NCBI RefSeq assembly: GCF_003385595.1
Contig: NZ_QNUE01000009.1
Coordinates: 62,001 to 126,000, forward strand
Direction: 5' to 3'
Origin: Chryseobacterium flavum
GTDB lineage: Bacteria > Bacteroidota > Bacteroidia > Flavobacteriales > Weeksellaceae
Length of the DNA: 64,000 bases
A program made the translations under genes and the position numbers. The notes under the pieces are model-generated. The model ran no database searches. It saw only the letters and a list, made by a program, of their open reading frames with translations, and was not told where the DNA came from. How positions within the stretch are numbered: the first letter of the stretch is position 1; each line of letters starts with the position of its first letter. Below, in pieces: positions 56,004-64,000 of this stretch.

Positions 56004-56142
56004 TTTTAACTTTTTTCAGAATATTTTTATTAGTAAAATTTCAATCCTCATCATTTAAAAGATTCCTCTGCCTGGTCCCCGAAGCTTCCGGACCTGGAGC
56101 ATGTGAAATTTATTTTTCCTTTGGGTGATTGCAGGAATTCAT

Positions 56143-56180
56143 CAATAAAAACAAAAAGCATCATTCAAACAATGATGCTT
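56143..56180 (-). terminator. Terminator of the 415-residue lipoprotein gene
   Basis: AAGCATCATT (56156-56165) pairs with AATGATGCTT (56171-56180), loop CAAAC. On the minus strand the tail is TTTTTGTTTTTA. It lies 30 nt beyond the stop at 56212. Confidence 0.8.
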
Positions 56181-56211
56181 CTTTATTTCTCAGGCTGCTA
56201 CTCTATTTCAA

Positions 56212-57459
56212 CTATTCATACTTAGAAAAATCAACGGCAAATATACAACGGTTCACCTGGCTGCCATTCTGAGCCCCGGCATTGGGTTCATATTCCGTGA
56301 GACTCCATAAATATCCGTAAGTGGCTTCATAATAGAGGGATTCCGCACCATACGGCCAACGGTAACGTACCGTATCATCAGCTCCATCGGTATACCGTGC
56401 CAGCCTTGCATTGGACCCATAAGAATTGCTTGGCGACCCGGTACAGGAAAGCCATGTCCTGTTTCCTTTCCGGAATACCCCCTGGATACCATGGGCATGG
56501 TTATCCGCAAAAAGGCTGTTTTTAGGCGCTACAGTAACAATCCCTGAATTCTGCATCATTCCGCTGGCATCCACAGGAAAGCCAAATACTTTAGGTACAA
56601 TGGATGCATCAGCACTGCCGGCATAGTACTGACCCGTCCAGAGCTGTGTCCCTTCCTCATTAACCTGTATGGTGGAAAAAGGGCTGGCATTATTGATCTG
56701 CTGATATCCCGTCTGAGGCAATATATACCGGTAATTGAAGGCATATAAATTCCCGCTGGCATCTTTACCACATTTGCCACTGGTAGTGTCACCTGTGCTT
56801 ACTTCAATAATTTTATCCAGATCAAATATCCTGACACCCAGGTTTGTACTGCTGAGGTAAATCTTCCCTTTAAAATAGGCAATCCCACCGGCATGCACTT
56901 TCAGTGGAGCGTAAGTACCATATTGGGTATAGGTAGTGGTACCAGTCGGAATATTCGGCTGCACCAGCAGGATATGCCGGTAGGTAAGGTAAGTAGCTGA
57001 ACCTGGACTGATATCAATCAGCGTAATGCGGGAACCTTTAAATTCAGCATCATCTTTTGCATACCAGCTCACCAGCAGGTAACGCACCCCATTCCTGGTA
57101 AATCCTGCAATACCCTGCGGACGCCAGATGGATGTGGTTTCATCATCCGTATTCCAACGGATCCCCCTTACCCTGTTTTCTTCCGGGATATTGAATCCGT
57201 AGACCTCAGTATAAGAATTTCCGCCAATCGCCTGCCGGTTTTTATTGACCTGCGCAGGATTTAAAAAGCTGAAGCCAGAGCTGATATACGTACTGGTATC
57301 CACATAAGCATTAACGCTTACCTCTTCAGCCGTTCTGCCTGTATTAAGTTTTGAAGGACGTTCTTCCTCCGCTGAAACAGAAGCAATGTCATTATTCTGA
57401 CATCCGGTGCCCGCTACCGTAAGCATGAGCATCCACACAAGTAATTGTTTTCGAATCAT
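56212..57459 (-). CDS. Lipoprotein of unknown function, propeller-like
   Basis: A 415-residue lipoprotein. The signal ends MLTVAGTGCQNND with the lipid Cys at about residue 20. The mature part is beta-rich with many WSY/GIAG-type turns (RPQGIAGFTRNGVRYLLVSW, KVHAGGIAYFKGKIYLSSTN, WPYGAESLYYEATYGYLWSL) and reads like a six- or seven-blade propeller of secreted proteins known mainly from Streptomyces and Bacteroidota. No catalytic motif stands out. It is monocistronic with its own terminator. Function unknown; probably outer-membrane attached. Confidence 0.75.
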   Translation of the reverse strand: MIRKQLLVWMLMLTVAGTGCQNNDIASVSAEEERPSKLNTGRTAEEVSVNAYVDTSTYISSGFSFLNPAQVNKNRQAIGGNSYTEVYGFNIPEENRVRGIRWNTDDETTSIWRPQGIAGFTRNGVRYLLVSWYAKDDAEFKGSRITLIDISPGSATYLTYRHILLVQPNIPTGTTTYTQYGTYAPLKVHAGGIAYFKGKIYLSSTNLGVRIFDLDKIIEVSTGDTTSGKCGKDASGNLYAFNYRYILPQTGYQQINNASPFSTIQVNEEGTQLWTGQYYAGSADASIVPKVFGFPVDASGMMQNSGIVTVAPKNSLFADNHAHGIQGVFRKGNRTWLSCTGSPSNSYGSNARLARYTDGADDTVRYRWPYGAESLYYEATYGYLWSLTEYEPNAGAQNGSQVNRCIFAVDFSKYE

Positions 57460-57637
57460 AGTTAGTTTTCAGGGGTGTAACAAGGTTGAATACATTTTGA
57501 TAATTTGTCAATCGCCCACGAAACTATCGGATTCCATTTTTATTCAGATCACCTTAACATTAAATCTGTATTAAATTTATGCATTACACTTCCCTATCAG
57601 CCATCTTAACAAAGGCTCAACACCTCATGACTGCTGA

Positions 57638-58612
57638 TCAGAAGTTGAGTAAATTGAACGTAGAGGTTAAGCCAATACTCAATCTTTTGCCAAAGCTGTC
57701 CCCACTGTCTTTAACATTAAAAATATCATTACCCTGAACCACAATTCCCAAAACAGGATTCCTGACCCCGGAAACTTTATCCTGCTTCGTTAAAAAAACG
57801 ATTCCACCCACATTAGAGACCGGTTTTTCTTTTCCCATATTGTTTGCATAATAGACCGTAAAACCAATCTTGAACCTGTCTTTATTCTCTTCTTCTTCGG
57901 AAGTAAGATAGGTGTAGGCCAGCCTCAGGGGTATGGTATTGTATTCCCTGTACTCACCGGTTTTGGCATTCAGCTTACTACCGGCCTCTCTCTGACCACT
58001 GAAATCCGGACTATTCATTAAGGTAAAATCTTTTATCTCAATATCATCCAGATCATCATAATTACTGGTATTGCTGAACCCGACGATAGAGGTTACAAGA
58101 TGTTTTCCTTTAAACAGCATATTATAATTAAAGGTTACAGAATGGCCTTTAAAGGTAAATTTATCTATCTGCTGGTCATAGGGATTTACCGGTTTATATA
58201 ATACGTGTTTCTTCAGGGCAAATTCATATTCAACGGAATAAAAATCAAAAAAGGAACTGGTACTGTTCATCGACTTATCCGAGAAAAGCCCTAACTGATT
58301 AAATCCTAATTTATAATTGGAATTAACATTAAAATCACCCCCGGAAAATAGTTTGGACACTCCTCCGGACGGTTTTCCCTTCACCGTAAAAGTAAAGTAT
58401 TCTGAAGGCAGAACACGGGTCTTATTTTTTAATGCTAAAATAGCCTTCAGCTGTAAACTTTCATCTGATGTATTGACATTTCCCAATAAAATATCATGGG
58501 TAACATTCATATTATTATTCACAATTTCCACTCCGTCTGAGGTCTGTAACAAAGACTGGGAACTGATATGGGATCCCCATAACAAAACAATAAAAAAAGC
58601 GATCTTTTTCAT
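57638..58612 (-). CDS. Exported beta-barrel-like protein of unknown function
   Basis: A 324-residue protein with a signal peptide (MKKIAFFIVLLWGSHISSQS) and a mature part of alternating strands (FKIGFTVYYANNMGKE, RLSIGLTSTFNLLNF). It ends in Phe preceded by an alternating hydrophobic pattern, which is typical of outer-membrane barrels. Its start overlaps the stop of the 105-residue gene (ATGA). No family is recognised. It could be a small porin-like barrel or a surface lectin. Confidence 0.65.
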   Translation of the reverse strand: MKKIAFFIVLLWGSHISSQSLLQTSDGVEIVNNNMNVTHDILLGNVNTSDESLQLKAILALKNKTRVLPSEYFTFTVKGKPSGGVSKLFSGGDFNVNSNYKLGFNQLGLFSDKSMNSTSSFFDFYSVEYEFALKKHVLYKPVNPYDQQIDKFTFKGHSVTFNYNMLFKGKHLVTSIVGFSNTSNYDDLDDIEIKDFTLMNSPDFSGQREAGSKLNAKTGEYREYNTIPLRLAYTYLTSEEEENKDRFKIGFTVYYANNMGKEKPVSNVGGIVFLTKQDKVSGVRNPVLGIVVQGNDIFNVKDSGDSFGKRLSIGLTSTFNLLNF

Positions 58613-58926
58613 GACTCAAGCAGTGTTTTTATGTTATACGATATGGTTCCTATCCCATTGCTTATTTTACAGGATATATTTTTAACCGTTTTCTGATCAA
58701 TCCTGATTTCGAGATCTGCTTTTGCCCCGTTTATTCCCCTGGCTATAAGAACAAAATTAATATCATGATCGGTAGGAAAATCCGGCAGACTTCTCTGTAA
58801 ATACAATTGCCCGTCCGCTGTTTTTCCTTTTCCCCATAATCCTACCGGATGCCCTTCAACCGTAACCTGGCAATCAAAAATGCTTCCCCAGATCAGGATT
58901 TTTAAATCAATGTTGTGTGTTTTCAT
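58609..58926 (-). CDS. Small protein coupled to the beta-barrel-like gene
   Basis: A 105-residue protein without a signal peptide or membrane segment, beta-rich (DLKILIWGSIFDCQVTVEGH, HDINFVLIARGINGAKADLE, KTVKNISCKISNGIGTISYN). Its stop overlaps the next start, so the two are translated together. No family is recognised. A cytosolic or exported partner of the barrel protein is possible. Confidence 0.6.
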   Translation of the reverse strand: MKTHNIDLKILIWGSIFDCQVTVEGHPVGLWGKGKTADGQLYLQRSLPDFPTDHDINFVLIARGINGAKADLEIRIDQKTVKNISCKISNGIGTISYNIKTLLES

Positions 58927-59129
58927 CGTGTCATTTGTTTTGGTTTACTCAAATTTACACCGCATGTGTTTGCGGGGAAATAACACAAAAGGGTACTATT
59001 TATGCCCGTGAATTTTACTTTTTGTCATTTTAAAAAGGTTATTTCCGGAATTTCCAATACATTGTCAGCCTGGAATACTGAGGGTATCCTCTTTTTAAGT
59101 ATTTTTACATCACAATACAATAATAACAT

Positions 59130-59615
59130 ATGAAAAGACTCATAGTTGCAGGAATCATTACCCTGGGGGGATTTCTAACAGCAAAAGCACAGTGTAAAAG
59201 CGTCTCCGCATTAGCAGAAAATTTTGATACCTGGAAAGACATCAATAAATGCTGGACAGCCAACTCAGGAAAAGCCATGCTCTATGCCAGCGACAAAAGA
59301 ATTATATTTTACTCCATGTACAGCCCCGGAGAAAATATGTATTTAGTGACTCCCAAAATTGTACCCGGAACCTACACCCTCAGCCTTGATATTTCAGACA
59401 ACGGAGGTGAAACTACACTGGAAGTCTTTTCAGCAGCCAGCCCTTCTGATGCAAAATCATTTGTTACCATCGCCAAACCTTCCAAAATAACAGGAGAGAA
59501 AAAAACATTTACCATTTCTGTAAAAAAAGAAACCCATTTAGGTATAAAAGTCTTACTGAATATCGTGCATCAGGCTGTTTACCTGGATAATTTTTCATTG
59601 AACCCAAAAAAATAG
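59130..59615 (+). CDS. Secreted jelly-roll-like protein
   Basis: A 161-residue protein. The signal peptide ends FLTAKAQ. The mature part starts CKSVSALAENFDTWKDINKC and continues with beta strands (YLVTPKIVPGTYTLSLDISD, TTLEVFSAASPSDAKSF, TFTISVKKETHLGIKVLLNI). This is the pattern of the cleaved-adhesin/carbohydrate-binding-like jelly rolls found in Bacteroidota secreted proteins. It has no sorting domain. It is probably a small binding module in the periplasm or outside. Single gene. Confidence 0.72.
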   Translation: MKRLIVAGIITLGGFLTAKAQCKSVSALAENFDTWKDINKCWTANSGKAMLYASDKRIIFYSMYSPGENMYLVTPKIVPGTYTLSLDISDNGGETTLEVFSAASPSDAKSFVTIAKPSKITGEKKTFTISVKKETHLGIKVLLNIVHQAVYLDNFSLNPKK

Positions 59616-59845
59616 ATCGTTTTAATTGAGTGATGTGACTGGATTCTGTTTATTCTGTTACAAAAAATACTGATGATTATAAATGTAAAAACCACTGCTA
59701 TTGGGCAATGGTAATACTCTTCTTGCATCAGCGAAATTGTTAGTTGTTCCATGACTCAATCCATTGCCCCGCTGTTTTCGTAAACTATTTAGCTTTTCCA
59801 TCATTTATTACTAAAAATATAAAAATTCAAGATTCTTATTAAACA
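59616..59845. other. Gene-free stretch before the toxin-tail array
   Basis: About 230 nt with no gene recognised. Confidence 0.4.
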
Positions 59846-59875
59846 TAAAAGCCACTGAATCAGCAGTGGCTTTTA
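59846..59875. terminator. Bidirectional terminator at the end of the toxin-tail array
   Basis: TAAAAGCCACTG (59846-59857) pairs perfectly with CAGTGGCTTTTA (59864-59875), loop AATCAG. T-rich on the plus side, A-rich on the minus side. It closes the minus-strand array; the 59130 gene may use it too. Confidence 0.8.
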
Positions 59876-59881
59876 TTATTA

Positions 59882-60256
59882 CTAAAAAGAAACTTCTCGA
59901 ATCTCTTTTTGTTCTAAATTATCGTAAAAATAAATGGTAAAATTTTCTATTTTTATCAAGTCAATTATCTGATACATATCTGATATTAAAATAATTTCTA
60001 AAGTAGAAGTATTTATTTTAGCTAAATAAAATCCTGAGTCAAACCATCTTCTTTTAAAACAAGGGATATAAATAAATCCATTGTTATATAGTAATGGCCC
60101 ACCAAACACTTCTTTTTTTATAATGTTTCCATCAATGGACAGCTTACCAACCTCAGGGCATCCTTGACAAATTTCATATGTGTTTAAATACAAAACTTCT
60201 TTTCCGTTTGGGAGCTTTATATTAACGTTAAAACTTAATGGGTTTTCTAATTTCAT
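59882..60256 (-). CDS. Orphan immunity-type protein 1 (124 residues)
   Basis: A beta-rich soluble protein: NVNIKLPNGKEVLYLNTYEI, CQGCPEVGKLS, then KKEVFGGPLLYNNGFIYIPC and GFYLAKINTSTLEIILISD. This resembles cytosolic immunity proteins of polymorphic toxins. Its first 29 nt overlap the end of a short open frame that resembles the tail of a toxin (60228-60305). No full toxin is present. It is the last member of an array on one strand. Confidence 0.6.
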   Translation of the reverse strand: MKLENPLSFNVNIKLPNGKEVLYLNTYEICQGCPEVGKLSIDGNIIKKEVFGGPLLYNNGFIYIPCFKRRWFDSGFYLAKINTSTLEIILISDMYQIIDLIKIENFTIYFYDNLEQKEIREVSF

Positions 60257-60305
60257 TGATCTTATCTGATATCATTTTAGTTGCTGCTTTTGCTACACTA
60301 TTACT
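60228..60305 (-). pseudogene. Toxin-tail remnant 1
   Basis: Reads GSNSVAKAATKMISDKINEI, RKPIKF and stop. It is open only from just after a TGA and overlaps the start of the 59882 gene by 29 nt, much like the Rhs/immunity overlap at 31.3 kb. It is a short C-terminal relic. Confidence 0.45.
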
Positions 60306-60332
60306 TCCTCACACGCACAACAACACTCTTAT

Positions 60333-60602
60333 TTATGTATAATTATATAAATATATTGTTATAAGAATATATGCTAAAAAATTAACAAATACATAAAAAA
60401 AACTTAAATGCTTTCTTTTCAATATTATTACCGATAAAATAAAATGCAATAAAATGATAATAGAATAGAAAACCCAAATTTTATATTGATGTTTTTCACT
60501 ATTATTTGCATAGCCTAATAAAAAACAGGAAAAATACCAAACAATAATGAAGATTAGCATTAGTAGCATATCAACAAAAATATATTTAAGTATTGATTTC
60601 AT
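60333..60602 (-). CDS. Orphan immunity-type membrane protein 2 (89 residues)
   Basis: A very hydrophobic small protein with three predicted helices: FVDMLLMLIFIIVWYFSCFL, VFYSIIILLHFILSVIIL and FFYVFVNFLAYILITIYLY. Membrane immunity proteins protect against toxins that act at or from the membrane. It starts 8 nt after the stop of a toxin-tail relic (60611-60757). No family is recognised. Confidence 0.6.
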   Translation of the reverse strand: MKSILKYIFVDMLLMLIFIIVWYFSCFLLGYANNSEKHQYKIWVFYSIIILLHFILSVIILKRKHLSFFYVFVNFLAYILITIYLYNYT

Positions 60603-60610
60603 ATTAATAT

Positions 60611-60757
60611 TTATTGAATAACTGTAACTGTTATATTATACTTTTTCTTCATTTCTTGAATAAAATTATTAATTACCTGTTTACTACTCCCAACTTTCAT
60701 AAAGGCTGATATTTTCCTGTATATGATTGCCTGAAAAACATCCGGGCAAGACACTCG
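60611..60757 (-). pseudogene. Toxin-tail remnant 2
   Basis: Reads SCPDVFQAIIYRKISAFMKV, then GSSKQVINNFIQEMKKKYNI and TVTVIQ before stop. It lacks a start and a core domain. It lies directly upstream of the 89-residue membrane protein, as a toxin end would. Confidence 0.5.
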
Positions 60758-60775
60758 CGCAAGAGAAAGGGTAGA

Positions 60776-61189
60776 CTATGGTAATATAAGTCTATATTTA
60801 TTTTGGTTTTTCAAACGATAAACATATATTTTATTTGTACTCTTTGTTGAATCAAGTTCAATCTTTATAGGAGTTTTTTTAACATAATCAATTCCGTCAT
60901 CATATTCTACTGCTTTTTTCATTGGAAAAGACATGGTAAAGATATATTCATCTTTTTTATTTAGTTCATTATTTCCTTTTACATCAATTCCAATATTTTT
61001 TAAATCATAATCAGATATAATATATCCAAAACTCTCATGAAAATATGATTTTTTAAAAAGAGAATCGTTAAAAATTTTAAAATTACATTCACCTACAAAT
61101 TCAGTCTCTACTTTTTTTTCTTTATTAATGAAATAGAAAATTAAAAGAACAACAAATAATAAAGTTATTACTAAAGTTAGCTTTTTCAT
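60776..61189 (-). CDS. Orphan immunity-type protein 3 (137 residues)
   Basis: An N-terminal membrane anchor (LTLVITLLFVVLLIFYFIN) is followed by a beta-rich periplasmic part (FGYIISDYDLKNIGIDVKGN, then KTPIKIELDSTKSTNKIYVY). A membrane-anchored periplasmic immunity protein is likely. Only 2 nt separate it from the upstream toxin tail, which suggests coupling. No family is recognised. Confidence 0.6.
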   Translation of the reverse strand: MKKLTLVITLLFVVLLIFYFINKEKKVETEFVGECNFKIFNDSLFKKSYFHESFGYIISDYDLKNIGIDVKGNNELNKKDEYIFTMSFPMKKAVEYDDGIDYVKKTPIKIELDSTKSTNKIYVYRLKNQNKYRLILP

Positions 61190-61191
61190 AT

Positions 61192-61566
61192 TTAATAATT
61201 ATGTTTAGGTACAGTAAAATGTGTTTTTGGAGCATTCGGATTACTACTTTGTTTACCATTTTGAAAGTATTGCCAAACTCCGCCATAATACCACTGAGTA
61301 GTTGCCTGACCCGAACCATTAAAATTTACCTTCTTGTTTGTGCCTCTAACATATCCAACATCAGTATCCCTGCTAAACCCTCTTGCTAATGTTGTACCTT
61401 CAGTCATTGGAGCAGCATCAGGATTATTAGAATTACAAGTATTCAAAAATAATATTCCTTTTGAAATATCTGCTTTTGGATCCGGTAAATCTGAAATTTT
61501 TTTTCCTGGTGTTTGAGAACTATTAGTTTTTCCAATACAATATATTCCTCGTCTCTTATTTATAAG
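61192..61566 (-). pseudogene. Toxin-tail remnant 3, caspase-like end
   Basis: Open frame from 61566 without an ATG start, ending HNY at 61192. It holds ISKGILFLNTCNSNNPDAAP, then EGTTLARGFSRDTDVGYVRG and a Trp/Tyr-rich end. The hydrophobic strand followed by the L-N-x-C-N-S motif is the pattern around the catalytic Cys of caspase-like/C80/CHAT peptidase toxins. The part with the His is missing. It is 2 nt before the 137-residue immunity-type gene. Confidence 0.5.
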
Positions 61567-61962
61567 TTATGATTCTGTAAACTTTATCCAGATAGTTCTG
61601 TAAAAAAATAAAGTAAATAAAATAGTACTAATGATAAAATTAGCAATCGCATCTGTATTAATTATATTTTTTTTACTATAAACAAAAAGAATATATTCAA
61701 TGATAAAGCAAGCAAAAATTACACTCAACCATATTTTTTTCTTTTTTAGAGAATAATAAATTGGAAGAGAGAAAAATACTATATCAAGAATTGGAAATAC
61801 TAAAACTATCCATAGATAATAAAACAAATCTTTTCCATTTTTTATATGGAAAACACCCTTTAACATTGTAAAATCATTGTTTATTATCATTAAGAAAAAA
61901 TAGAATATTATACATTTTGTAAACAAAAAGATGCATATATTTAAGAATGTAGGTTTTAACAT
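61567..61962 (-). CDS. Orphan immunity-type membrane protein 4 (131 residues)
   Basis: Starting at ATG 61962 (MLKPTFLNICIFLF). Four membrane helices are predicted: FTKCIIFYFFLMII, FYYLWIVLVFPILDIVFFSL, WLSVIFACFIIEYILFVYS and ANFIISTILFTLFFYR. The reading frame stays open upstream to 62112, into a toxin-tail relic, so the two are in one frame. No family is recognised. Confidence 0.6.
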   Translation of the reverse strand: MLKPTFLNICIFLFTKCIIFYFFLMIINNDFTMLKGVFHIKNGKDLFYYLWIVLVFPILDIVFFSLPIYYSLKKKKIWLSVIFACFIIEYILFVYSKKNIINTDAIANFIISTILFTLFFYRTIWIKFTES

Positions 61963-62112
61963 ATTAATTTCTTTTATAAATCGTGATGGATAATAAGAAA
62001 AATCTCGTATTGGTTGCCCTCCTGTTCTTCCTTCTCCCATTGTTGGAGGAGAATAACCTTTGATAAGAGCCGTATGGTTCCTACAAAAGAAGGTGCTTAT
62101 AACCTCTAATTG
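61963..62112 (-). pseudogene. Toxin-tail remnant 4, in frame with the next gene
   Basis: Reads CRNHTALIKGYSPPTMGEGR, then TGGQPIRDFSYYPSRFIKEI, and runs without a stop into MLKP of the 131-residue protein. This in-frame join suggests loss of the toxin stop, or a fused product starting at ATG 62040 (MGEGRTGG). Confidence 0.45.
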
Positions 62113-62147
62113 TCAGGAACACTCTATAATTTATAAATGATATCCTA

Positions 62148-62304
62148 TTAATCTTCTTTTGTTTTTTCTAACTCAGGATCTTCTGCATTTCTTATATCTT
62201 TAATTCCTTTGCCCATCTGTAGCTGCAACAATAATAACTTCTGCTGTTTTTTCTCCTGTTATTTTCCCTGCTGTCCTAACTATTCCATAAATACCAAATT
62301 TCAT
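62148..62304 (-). pseudogene. Toxin-tail remnant 5, frameshifted
   Basis: From ATG 62304: MKFGIYGIVRTAGKITGEKT, AEVIIVAATDG, then a frame change to MGKGIKDIRNAEDPELEKTK and a stop at 62148. The end KDIRNAEDPELEK is like toxin C-termini of Rhs proteins. No immunity gene directly follows. Confidence 0.4.
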
Positions 62305-62428
62305 AGAATTAGCACACTAACATCATAATCACTTAGGTGTAATTGTTAATTGCTTTTTTTATTCCATCAATAGGATGGACTATGAAATCTCCAATCCTTG
62401 AATGTTGTGACAAAACCTTCTTTTGGTT

Positions 62429-63337
62429 CTAACGTTGAAGCTTCAGGTCCTGTACAACGCTAATATGCTTTGCCTTTACCGGCTGTCCGAAAAACATTCT
62501 GGCTTTAATTTCGAAATCCCCGGCATCACCTGTAGTATAAAACACAGATTCTTCGTTTCTTGAACAACAGGACTCAAGCCCGGTATGCCGGTTCAGGTAT
62601 TCTTTTAAACTCCGGGCAACTAAAGGTCCCTGAGAAATAATTCTGATATGACCGGGAACAAACTTCTTAATAACAGGCAATAATAAAGGATAATGGGTAC
62701 ATGCCAGCACAATAGCATCAATCTGTTCTGACTGCTGCAGCAGTGCTTCTATATCTTTTTGTACCTGGTAACCGGTCTCTGCGGTATTGATTTCCCCGCT
62801 CTCTACCAATGATGCCCAACGAGGGCAGGCGTGCTGGTATACCGTAATTTCAGGATTAAACTTATTGATTTCAATGGTATAGGATTCGGACTTTACTGTT
62901 CCGGTAGTAGCCAGGATGCCTATTGAATGAGTTTCTGTATAACGATGTACAATTTCGGTAGTGGGCCTGATGACCCCGAGCACTTTTTTTCCCGGAGGAA
63001 GATCATTTTGCTGGATTGTCCGTAAAGCCCTGGCCGAAGCAGTATTGCAGGCCAGTATGACCAGATTGCAACCCAGTTCGAAAAGCTTGAATACACATTC
63101 CCGGGTATAATTGTACACCGTTTCGAATGATTGTGTGCCATAAGGAGCACGGGCATTGTCTCCTAAATAAATATAATCATATTGAGGGAGCAGCTGCCGG
63201 ATCTCCTTAAATACGGAGAGACCGCCATAGCCGGAATCAAAAATACCGATAGGGCCGGGCTTAAGTTCTGCTAAAGATCGGATTTCCTCTTCTGTTACAG
63301 TATTTTCAGCGATTTCTTTACTTCCGGTTGCTGCCAT
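62429..63337 (-). CDS. murI: Glutamate racemase
   Basis: A 302-residue enzyme that turns L-glutamate into D-glutamate for peptidoglycan. Key residues are visible: Asp34-Ser35 in GIFDSGYGG, catalytic Cys97 in LACNTASA and catalytic Cys213 in VLACTHYPL. The core fits the family. An N-terminal extension of about 28 residues (MAATGSKEIAENTVTEEEIR) is unusual; a later start would still keep the core. It is divergent from nothing here and appears to be a single gene, with the toxin-tail array lying downstream. Confidence 0.95.
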   Translation of the reverse strand: MAATGSKEIAENTVTEEEIRSLAELKPGPIGIFDSGYGGLSVFKEIRQLLPQYDYIYLGDNARAPYGTQSFETVYNYTRECVFKLFELGCNLVILACNTASARALRTIQQNDLPPGKKVLGVIRPTTEIVHRYTETHSIGILATTGTVKSESYTIEINKFNPEITVYQHACPRWASLVESGEINTAETGYQVQKDIEALLQQSEQIDAIVLACTHYPLLLPVIKKFVPGHIRIISQGPLVARSLKEYLNRHTGLESCCSRNEESVFYTTGDAGDFEIKARMFFGQPVKAKHISVVQDLKLQR

Positions 63338-63495
63338 ATTGCTGTTGCCTGTTCAATTAGTTTTCAGACACTACAAATATAACCTGTTTGAAGAAAAAAA
63401 CCTGCATTTATTCTGCATACAGCTGTGAGGGATATATTTTACCACTTAACAACAGTACCTCAGGTATTTTAAGGTACTGTTGTAATACTGATGAA

Positions 63496-64000
63496 TCATA
63501 TCGTATTGATCAGTTTTTTTCTGAAAAAGATCAGTAATGAACTGAAAAAGATCAGATAAGCAATATTAAATACCGCTCCGCCTACCCATCCTGAATAAGG
63601 AAGCGGCAGGAGATCTTTTACAGGAATTATAAGTAAGGTCAGGACAAAGGGGGTAAAGAAAGCCATCCACCATGGAAGCAGGGTTTTATTCAGAACAATA
63701 CATACGGCAAACGAAATCCAGCCTATTGCCAGAACTCCAATAGCCGATCCCCACGCAATATTCAGCATTTTCATAAAGCTCTTCCCTGTTTCCAAAAGAT
63801 AAGGATGCGAAACAGGATCTGTATGATAAACTGCTTTATAGATCTCTCCTACATAAAAAAATACGGCATGGCCTAAAGGAGATAAGACCGCACCTGTCAG
63901 CAAAACCCAATACACAAAAACAGCATATTTTTTTTCCTTATCTTTAAAAAACTGATATACCAGCCAGGTAGCAGGAAGCAGCAGCGGAGCGGTAAGGGCC
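63496..64000 (-). CDS. Membrane protein, cut by the window edge
   Basis: The frame is open from the right edge (ALTAPLLLPATWLVYQFFKD) through to a stop at 63496. It has at least five hydrophobic segments, including YWVLLTGAVLSPLGHAVFFY, AWGSAIGVLAIGWISFAVC, WWMAFFTPFVLTLLIIPV and AVFNIAYLIFFSSLLIFF. An apparent start at 63915 is a GTG inside the gene and is not used. No family was recognised. The start lies outside the window. Confidence 0.6.
   Translation of the reverse strand, partial: ALTAPLLLPATWLVYQFFKDKEKKYAVFVYWVLLTGAVLSPLGHAVFFYVGEIYKAVYHTDPVSHPYLLETGKSFMKMLNIAWGSAIGVLAIGWISFAVCIVLNKTLLPWWMAFFTPFVLTLLIIPVKDLLPLPYSGWVGGAVFNIAYLIFFSSLLIFFRKKLINTI

Noticed and set aside
63916..64000. 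Last gene as complete from 63915
   Set aside because: 63915 is a GTG within an open frame that reaches the window edge, so the gene is partial.
1..64000. CRISPR array, rRNA or tRNA genes
   Set aside because: No regularly spaced repeats, and no tRNA cloverleaf or rRNA sequence was noticed on either strand.

Overview
The window looks like chromosome of a flavobacterium close to Chryseobacterium (Bacteroidota, Weeksellaceae). The signs are a type IX secretion (T9SS) sorting domain, GLPGLI and DUF2911 proteins, a PIG-L deacetylase with a sodium:solute symporter, Bacteroidetes-type promoters (-7 box TAnnTTTG, -33 TTG/TTTG) and moderately AT-rich DNA. No rRNA, tRNA or CRISPR array was seen. The species assignment is inferred from family content, not from a marker gene.

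Layout. 0-8.5 kb is housekeeping: a MaoC-like hydratase, a DEAD-box helicase followed by a cold-shock protein (promoter about 300 nt upstream of the helicase start), a GT14-like glycosyltransferase, and a minus-strand operon of PIG-L deacetylase, a 34-residue membrane microprotein, an SSS symporter and a DUF2911 protein. 8.5-12.9 kb holds the first copy of an unusual module: a helical protein of unknown function, a long structured leader RNA with a strong promoter, and a divergent small HTH gene. A Kiwa-like defence pair (KwaA/KwaB) follows. 12.9-18.5 kb has a CREST/ceramidase-like membrane protein, an ABC exporter with a decayed GLPGLI gene ahead of it, a 114-bp tandem repeat, and a TPR-AraC regulator. 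18.9-30.1 kb is a surface-protein cluster ending in a 2378-residue adhesin and two small HTH regulators. 30.8-43.1 kb is an Rhs polymorphic toxin locus: a T9SS-sorted partner, a 3453-residue SpvB/RHS protein with a papain-like C-terminal toxin domain, and an overlapping lipoprotein immunity gene. 43.5-48 kb holds SRPBCC, DUF4236, RsgA, GLPGLI and small secreted proteins.

48.07-54.25 kb carries the second copy of the protein/RNA/HTH module, again next to an AT-rich defence island. This one has a Gabija-like GajA/GajB pair, a RusA-like resolvase, a HEPN protein broken at a homopolymer, and a short PLD-like protein. 54.9-59.6 kb has a GNAT acetyltransferase and several secreted or lipoprotein genes. 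59.85-62.3 kb is an array of orphan toxin tails, each directly followed by a small immunity-type gene. Glutamate racemase (murI) and a membrane protein cut by the window edge complete the region.

The most interesting signal is the duplicated module at 8784-10054 and 48071-49451. The two RNA copies share a 73-nt perfectly identical 5' part, and two stems contain five compensatory base-pair changes between them. Single-base indels rule out a conserved reading frame. In both places the RNA is transcribed toward a paralogous 180-190 residue protein, diverges from a small HTH gene, and borders a defence island.
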